Source: Diphasiastrum complanatum
Lineage: Eukaryota; Streptophyta; Lycopodiopsida; Lycopodiales; Lycopodiaceae
Direction of reading: 5' to 3'
Assembly: GCA_029204225.1 (NCBI GenBank)
Contig: CM055095.1
Coordinates: 55,329,612-55,393,611 of the forward strand
Length of the DNA stretch: 64,000 bases
The position numbers and the translations under genes were made by a program. Positions 22,701 to 31,700 of this stretch are shown piece by piece (the stretch's first letter is position 1; every line of letters starts with the position of its first letter). The notes below the pieces were generated by a model. It worked only from the letters and a program-made list of their open reading frames with translations. It was not told the DNA's origin and searched no databases.

Positions 22701-25700
22701 GAAAACAGGAGCTACAGAATAATGCTGAATGCCAAGTCAAAGAATTTGATAGAGAAGTGTTTGAACCACGACTTCCACAACAAACAAGGTTTCATGAACG
22801 ACGAAACAATTTCGATGCTTGAGAATACAAGGACAAAATCACTATTGAGAAATTTAATGGTGATTCCAAGTCCATTGATATTGAAAAATGGTTGGACAAG
22901 CTAGATCGCTACTTCACCTTGCTTGATAGGCCATATCCAGCAAAGGTCATTTTTGCTACAATTCATTTTGAAGCAGCAGCTTACAAGTGGTGAAAGAAAA
23001 AAGGAGAATGGTTTGCGAATAGAGTGTAGTGAGCGGACTAATTGGCCATTATTCAAGAATGCTTGTATTAGTATGTTTAAAAGGGAAGAAATGTGCATAT
23101 TTCGTAAGCCTATCCACCACCACATAAATACCATCATATCCTCCAGATCTTGTAGGCAAAGAAGGTATATAATCCATGCTAATATTTGTCCAACGTTGTG
23201 TAGGAATAGATAGTGGATGCAATAAACCTGGTTGCTTCCCTATTCTAGTTTGCTTGGCTTGGATTGAGAGGTATGGCACATGACATTTGTGGTATCAGAG
23301 CTTAAGATCCAATAATCCTTTGGTTCAACATGATTATGGGATCCTAAGCTTTGATATCACAAATGTCATGTGCCATACCTCTCGATCCAAGCCAAGCAAG
23401 CTAGAATAGGAAAGCAACCACACACCTATGTTGAAGAGAACCAAAGATGGGATATAACCACACGCTACCACAAAGCTCATATCAAAGTGAAGCTCAAAAG
23501 GAGATGGATTCCATTATAGAAGATGGAGAGTACATGGATACATGTAATGGGGCACATGAGACCTAGCAAGATCAAGATCCCAAGGCTCACATTCACAAAG
23601 GAGGAAGAGGAGATGGAGCTCGTAGTTCTCTCAATTGCAAATGAGCCAAAAGATTCCAAAAGTGATGTCTCTTGCCTACTTATAGGCAATCCCCTAACTT
23701 AACTAAACATAACTATCTTGGCGGTTGAAGCTTTGAAATATGAAGCTTGAGTCATGGTTCATTATAGATATTAGATAGATCTTATTACATAGTAGTAAGT
23801 AGATACTAGAACCATGATCTCTTGGTGTGGCCCAAGTCCTTGTTGACAGAGTCTTGCTCTACAACAAGCTCCTTTGTCCTGAGCTGCTCCATGCTAGGTC
23901 CCTCCCACTTAAAACGGATGCTGGATATGGCTCTCAGCATGTCCCCCATGTAGGCAGTGCTTTGGAGAATCCAAAGCATTGAGTAGTTACCATTAACTAT
24001 TTGCATTGGTTCAAGAGTCAGTTGTGAATGGGTCATTGAGAATCAAGAATCAAGATTCAAAAGATACATACTACATATCATAAATAATAGGAAATTCTAG
24101 AATCAAAATGCAAGCATCAAGAATGTACTTGGCCAAGTGAAAGGGGAAATCGCATTTTTAGAAATACCTCAAAATTACAACTTGAGGATCATGCATATTC
24201 TTATTCTGGTAGCAACCCACAAAATAGCCTATTTTGCCATGGAGGAATGAATGCCATTAGATGCACCATGCTGCACATCACAAACACTTGGATCCTCCCC
24301 CTCCCCCTGAGAAGAGATGTGGGTGGATGTGCAAGTTGTAGTAGATGCAATCCGTGACATGGAAGGCGCTCCACCATCTTATGCTAAATATTCAAAATTG
24401 AACATCAAAAGTTAAAACATTTCAAGTAGCAAGTTTCAAGTTTGAAGTTCTACTTTTCTTACCATAGTTTAGCTAGTTCTTTTTTACTGTTTCCCTGAAA
24501 TTTTTTGAAGGAAAGGCAAAAAAAATCCCAAGAAAAGTAAAAAGAAAAGGTTGTTTCACATTTTTTTTGTGTCTCAAGAAACCCGAACTCTAATTCCTTT
24601 AATACGTTTAAACTTCCTATGCAAGTATGCTTGATATTTATCTCTTAATAACCCCTTAACTGAGGACTCACGTGAAGGTAGAGTGTTTAGACGCCTAGGC
24701 ACGAATTTAGTGATGTATTCTTGAATGTCTAGCCCCCTTTAGGAGTGTAGACCATTAGATAGAGCTACTTCACAATAATGCTCTTGTATCGTAGTTTGCT
24801 TATGGGGTTAGCCAAAAGGAAGGCGATGTAAGGGATATCTTAGAATGGGTCACATTCGTCCTAGTAAATCCACGTGGGAGCACGAGTTTTCCTGGTTATC
24901 ACAAAAGATAGAGGCACTCGCCCTTGTGTTGACCATAAAAAGTTGTATTAAATGACCATTAAGAACATATCCCTCTTGCCTAGGATGGACGATCTAATGG
25001 ATCGTCTACCATGAGTTAAGATATTTCCAAGATTGATTTTCAAATCAAATATGGCGATAATGAGTTTTTGGTTCTACCATTTGGACTCCCTAATGCACCT
25101 GCCACATTCCAGTAGATGATGAACAATATTCTTTGTCCATATTTGGGAAATTTGTGGCAGGGTATTTAGAGGACATTCTGATTTGTAGTCAGACCCTTGA
25201 AGAGCAATCCATACCGTCTTAGAGCTTCTAAGGCAGGAAAAGCTCTATGCAAAGGAGTCAAATTGTGAGTTCTTTTAGACCAAACTTAGGTACCTAAGCC
25301 GCATCCAATCAAGGCATCAAGATCGATTATGATAAAGTTCGTAAGGTAGTTGATTGGCCACAATTGTAAACAATTTGTGAAATCATTCCATGGCTTCACA
25401 AGATTTTTTCATAAGTTCATTATGAATCATGCTGAAATAGCGCTGCTCCTAACAAACGTTCTTAGAAGGCTGAACAAAAAGTGTAGCCGTAGATGAATGA
25501 GAGTTTTGTCTATGACTCTAATTTTACACATAGTTCAAATAAATCATTTGAGATAGAAATGGATGTTTGCAACTATATGATAGGAGTAGTCCTTTATTAG
25601 GGTAGTAGACCAGCTGCTTTTGAAAGCAAGAAGCTAGATCTTGCTCAGTCTAGGTATTCTCTCTATGAGAAAGTACACTTTGTAGTCATTCACGCATTCG

Positions 25701-28700
25701 AAATCTGGAGTCATAGTTATATGGTTCCAAATTTAGAACTCATTCAAGAGTTCAAGTTTGACATCAAGTATTGTGAACGTACATTGACCCGTGTTGCTGA
25801 TGCCTTGAATCCGATCGGAGAGATTAATCGGTTTTGCTTTGTTGAGATCAACTGAAAGTGTTTCTGATTAGGGAAAATATGATGTGGCAATTAGGAAATG
25901 AATCTGGACATTTGAATGAACCTTGAATGAAGGAGATGATATGTAAGGATCTGATCTCCTCATCGATCTTGACTTCTGATCTGTATACACCTGCAAGCAG
26001 CGCATTACAAACAAGACATCGACATTCAAAAGCATTTAAAAAAAATGTGCAAAGATGTAACGTGGAAAACCCAAAGCGGGAAAACCACGGGTGAACAAAG
26101 CTCTCTCCTGAGCTGGGGTTCAATTAAAACTGAATGCGGCTGTGGAGAAGGAAGATACAAAAAACCACAAACATTTTGGTCACATAAAGATAGATCCCTA
26201 TCTCTAAGCAAGGTACACTAGTCCTAAAATAATAGGACTATAAAATGTACCTGAAATTTAAGGGCTGTTTTAAGACCAGCCTTAGAGGTGGACACTAGTG
26301 CCTATAATAACACTTTAAAGACATGTGACTTAACTACATATAATAAGGCATCATTTCCAACAATCTCCCACTTGAAGGCATTTTGATGTTTGCTTTTTAC
26401 ATTCAGCCCATCCCCATTTACTGATTTCAGGTTTTCACCAAACCTATTGAGCTTTTGCAAAGCTCTAGTTTGTCCTTGGGCAATGCCTTTGTAAACATAT
26501 CAGCGATTGTCCTCGGTTCTTATCTTCTCTAGCGTCACTTCATTTTCCTCAAGCACTTGCCGGATATAATGATATCGGATGTCAATGTGCTTGGTCCATG
26601 CATGGAACACCGGGTTCTTTGCAAGCTGAATAGCGCTCTGGCTATGACAATGCAAGATTGGAGTGTCAAGGTTGACACCAAGCTCTCTTACTAAGCGCTG
26701 TAACCAAATAAGTTCCTTGCAGGCCTCCGTGGCTGCAACATACTCTGCCTCGGTAGTGGATAAAACTACTATCTTTTGTAGCTTCGAAACCCAACAAACT
26801 GCTCCACTTGTGAAATTGAAGACATACCCTGTTTTAGACTTTCTGCTGTCCACATTTCCAGCCATATCCGAGTCTACATATCCTGCAACACATGCGTGTG
26901 TTTGCCCAAAACATAGACATTGATCTTTTGTACCTCTCAAGTATCTTAAGATCCACTTTACTCCTTCCCAATATTTGTAATGTTGAAATTTGTGTTTCTT
27001 GTGCAAATACGTAAAATACATGAAGACATATCAAATGCAAAGACCTTAGAGCATTAATTTAAATTATAGGTCAAACATGAAATATAAACTTCAATGTTAT
27101 ATTTGATATAATTGATGATGCAAGATCCAAGATGTACAAATTTTCTCACCACAATGTTTGTAGGCGTTGTGTGACGTCCTTACATAGAACTTGTCCTTCA
27201 AATGTTATTTTGCAGAGGATAGGACTTTTATGCAAATTTCATTTTAAACTTTTTTTTATTGAATTCCAAGTAAAAAATGTATAAGATTGTCCAATTTCCA
27301 TTTCTCATGTATATTTCAAGCAAACCATTTACTAAACAAGATTGGAGGCTTCTGTGAAAATTGTCAACATTTCCTAGCTAGTTTGAGGAGTAAATTGGCA
27401 ATTTTTGTACATAGTTTTATTTAAAACCTTTCACACGTGTGGAAGAGGCCTAGATACTTTTATTTTAGTATATATTTCATATTGAAGAAGTCTCAAACTT
27501 CAGGACCTTCGAAATGACACCAAAATCATGTTATTTGGACATATAGGCCAAAATTGGCTATTTTAGGCTACTGGTTTCCTAAAATTGGGTCCTAAGTTCT
27601 AGAGAGAGGAGAGAGAGAGTCATCTCTCTCACCTACATCAGGCTGAAATTCGTGGAGAACAGGTTGGAGAAACTTATTTTATTGTTGAGAGAGATCAATA
27701 GATCATTGTCACAGTTTCTTCCTCCATTGAGAGCATTGCTACGAGGTGTTCCTTTCCTGGCACTTCATAGCCTTCGGACTGCTGCATGTAGAGATCCTCT
27801 TCCAACTCACGATGTAGGAAGGCTGTCCTCCGGACATCAAGCTCAAAAGCATTTAGAAAAAATGTGCAAAGATGTAACGTGGAAACCCAAAGCGGGAAAA
27901 CCACGGGTGAACAACGCTCTCTCCTGAGCTGGGGGTCAATTGAAACTGAATGCGGTTGTAGATCCCTATCTCCAAGCAAGGTACACTAGTCCTAAAATAG
28001 TAGGACAATAAAATGTACCTTAAATTAAGGGCTGTTTTAAGACCAGCCTTAGAGGTGGACATTAGTGCCTATAATAACACTTTAAAGACATGTGACTCAA
28101 CTACATATAATAAGGCATTAAAATGCCATCATTTCCAACATGATAGTCACAGAAACTTCAGCACCAAGTTCTGTGCCCTAGTGTGGCCTGATCATCTTTT
28201 CCAGCACCTCTTTTGGCCATTTTAAGCAAGTGAGCCCCCTCTTCAAGATCGTGAATGCTTGAAGCTCTGAACATGTAATCTACTAAACCTGTAATCTGCT
28301 GAAACTGGGTTCGGAACGAATCGTTCGTTGAATTTTTACGAATTTTTTTTAATTTTTTGGGGCCCCGTTCCGGAACCGAACGTGTTCTGTAACGTGTTCC
28401 GGAACGGAACGGGCAACTATGCTTTGAGCATTTTTATTTCGTGGATAGTCTGAGTGGGAAAGCTATTTCCCAATAGTTCAATTCGTGCACAATAGTGCAA
28501 AACATTCTACCACAAGCTTCAGTCCTTCATGCTGATGTATCACTTTCAGCCACTTTCACCAGTTTCTTTTGGACTCAAAAGGTCTCAAGGGGCAAGTTGT
28601 AGTTGATTTTTTGCACAAGATATGCAAAAAGTGTAGCTAAGGAAAGTATTGAAATCGCTTAGGATATAGCTCAATTTTATGCTAACCGCTGTCGATCACC

Positions 28701-31700
28701 TTGTGTTGCTCCCTTTAGGAGGAGGTTTTCAGAGGAGGAGGGCATGTTAGGTATCTTTAAGGGCATGCAATGACCAACTTGGCGCGATGATGTCATTATA
28801 TGGGATGGAACGCTAGTTTGGAGCTACAGATCGATTTGGTGACATGTATTAATATCCCATTGGTGCAAGGCAACACTTGTTTGTTGACCTGCGATAGTGC
28901 GTGCAACTGACGTGTGTCAATGGTCCCAATATGGCCATGCTGGTAGAAATGACCCCACGTGTACTATATATATAGAGCGGATCTCCATGGAATGGGCAAT
29001 TTATTCTACTAAAAGGTGGATGGTTCATTCACGCTAGGATGATAGCTTCTCTAGTCTCAAGATGTAAGTATGCAATGGTTGAAGATAGGCTGTAGTGGTG
29101 AGGGACCAATGTCCAGAGTATCTTTTTGAAACGTGTTTTGAAACAGCCTTTTTGCAACAAGAGATCGTGTTTTAAATAGGTGGCTGCCTTTTTGAAATAG
29201 AGTTTTGTCCTTAGGTTTTTTGCCCCCCCACATCCATTTGTGGCAAAACCTATTGTTTTCGGGTTCTTCATTTGTGTTCCAACTGCTGCATCTCAAACAC
29301 ACAAAATAATGCCTGCAATAACTAGGTTGAATTTGCATTATGACAGAAGAAAGCCAGACTTGATTTGCCCTCCATTTTTCTAGCGAATATTGTAAGGATT
29401 TCAAGTCCAAACATATGCAGTAAGTATTCAATATGGTCCGTCAGACTATTTGTGCAACTGTGAACTGTACTGGAATTGCTAGGATTCCATTATTATGGGA
29501 CTAGAGAGTTGCGCTGGTGAGGAGCCTTGCAAGTACTGCTTTTACGTGTATTATAGACAAATGATCTGTCAGGTGCCAAGGTTGAATGCTAAGGTAGGAC
29601 ACAGCACTTTGTTCAATTTTTTACTGTCTTTAGCATGATTGTTGCCCGCCATTGACTAGGTGAAGTTCCTATCAAGGAGTTAAAATGATGATATGTGGTG
29701 TGTTTTACAAGCATTCCAGTTAAATGAGGAAGTAGAGTATCATTTGCTTAGCTTTGTTTACTAGCATGGCATCCTTGCACCAGGACTGAGTGTCCTTTGC
29801 TTCCATGTAAGTGGCTTGTTGTTTATGGACTAGCTTTTGGGCTGAGGATGCATACAGACTTTAAGAACTGCAGAGCAAGACTATCTTGTTTGTCCAGTGG
29901 CTGAACCTCTCAGTGCAGAAACTTGTGTGTAGCTTGTAAAGTCTTGTACTATACTCCATACATGATAAACTGGTCTTTTAGTAACCAATTGTGTCCTGAC
30001 AGGATTATTGAGACTTGCACAAGCATTGCCAATTATTGTTGCCACATGAAGAATCTGCATGATATATGAGGCATTTTCAAATTAGATAATAGTTCTTTGT
30101 AATTTAGAGTTTCACGATAATATTGGACAACCTTGAGATAAATCCCTGGATAGCTTAGAGTGTTACGGTTTTTGAGACCATTAATAGATGTGCTTTGATA
30201 TGTCTTGTGGATCTGTGCATCATATTGTTCTTTACATGTGGAACTTGTGTTGTTCATATGTACGGAACGTAAGAACCAGCCCAAAATTTTTTGAAGGCCT
30301 CCTTTCTCCCACTTTGGAAATACCTGTTTTGTGGCGCTTCTTTGAACAAGTGTGAGCTACAATTCACTATATTTCCAAGCCTTTGTGAGCAGCTTGATTA
30401 TCAAGTGTTTTTTTAGCTATGGAGCCATTGTTTTCCCCAATAGGCACATTTTAGGGTTTCCCAGCTATGTTTATCTAGAGATTTTTAAGGTATGTTTCAT
30501 AGATGCACCGAATCGCGATTCGCGACCTAGAATCACAAATTTTTTTTTTTTTTTTTGAAAAAATAGCTTATGGCTGAAATTTTTTTGGGGGATCAATGGT
30601 CAAACCAGCGTTTTGCCTCTCAGAAGTCCAGTAGATGAGGCACAAACAGATCTTATTTTCAGTAGCTATCTGGTTGTCATTTGCTCTGGTTTTCAGTAAA
30701 TGTTAATGCTACAGTTTGGACTATCAACTGTATGGATGATGATCATTTTTGCAATCATTTCACTGGAGATGTGAGTGCAATGTGCATACAGTTGGGGTCT
30801 CGGCGCGCATTTGGACCCCATTTTTATCTACAGGGGGCGGTAGCATTTTTATCTACAGTGTCTATATAGCAGGAAGCTCTAGGGGGTTCAGGGGGCGGTG
30901 GCCCCCCGGTGGGGGGTTTGGGGGGGCGGGGTCCGGGGGCTGCCGGTAGACCCCGGCCCCGACGGTAAGGCCTCTTCATGATTCGGCCTTCCAACTCCCT
31001 GAGTGAAAACACACTTTTTGATGTTTCGCACCCGAAACAGTCAGCAAACTACACAGTCATAATGCTCTCAATCAGAGCTTTCATCTAATACCCATATTGC
31101 CTAAAAAAATTTCAAAAAAAAAAAAACGATTCTGCGTGTTTCTGGGAAAATCCCGAAACGCGTTTCTGATCGCGATTCTGAATCGCGATTCAGAATCGCA
31201 GTGCATCTATGCTATGTTTTAACGATGGGGCCATTGTTTCCCCAGCTGCTGATTTTCCAACAGGTGCATTTTTAGGGTTTTCCAGCTACAAAAATCTCTC
31301 AAAAACAACAACATTGCTAACGCATTTTCACAAAAAAAAAAATATGTATAGAACGCCATTTCATACATAAAGCTTCTTTGGAACTAGATAGTTTTTTGGG
31401 ATTATGTTTTAAAATTGAGATTTCATGCTCATTTCTTCATGCTTTTTAATAGCATTTGGTTGTGTGAATATATGTACAAATGCCAAGTTGATGGTTGAGA
31501 TTACGCCTCAGTATATGGTGGGAATCTTTCTAAGGTCAACTATTGCTCCTCAAAATAGATAATGTCAGAAAAGATGACATAAATGATAGAGAAAGCTAAC
31601 TTATAGGAGTTTTGGAATTTTTTGGAGGCCAATGGCATGTGGTAGGGCTTTCTCCTTACGCTATAAGAGGAGCACTTGTGCCCCATGGAATTTATCTTTT

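Larger units (their letters stand above)
25990..28140 (-). mobile_element. Internally deleted Ty1/copia element
   Basis: The minus-strand order is 5' LTR (28140 to about 27842), a short reverse transcriptase piece, a gap, RNase H (27021 to about 26480), polypurine tract, then 3' LTR (26362 to about 25990). The LTRs share CAAAAGCATTTA, GATGTAACGTGGAAA, AAGCGGGAAAACCACGG, TTAAGACCAGCCTTAGAGG and the start TGTTGGAAATGATG. Gag, protease, integrase and most of reverse transcriptase are gone. Target duplications are not clear. Confidence 0.8.
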
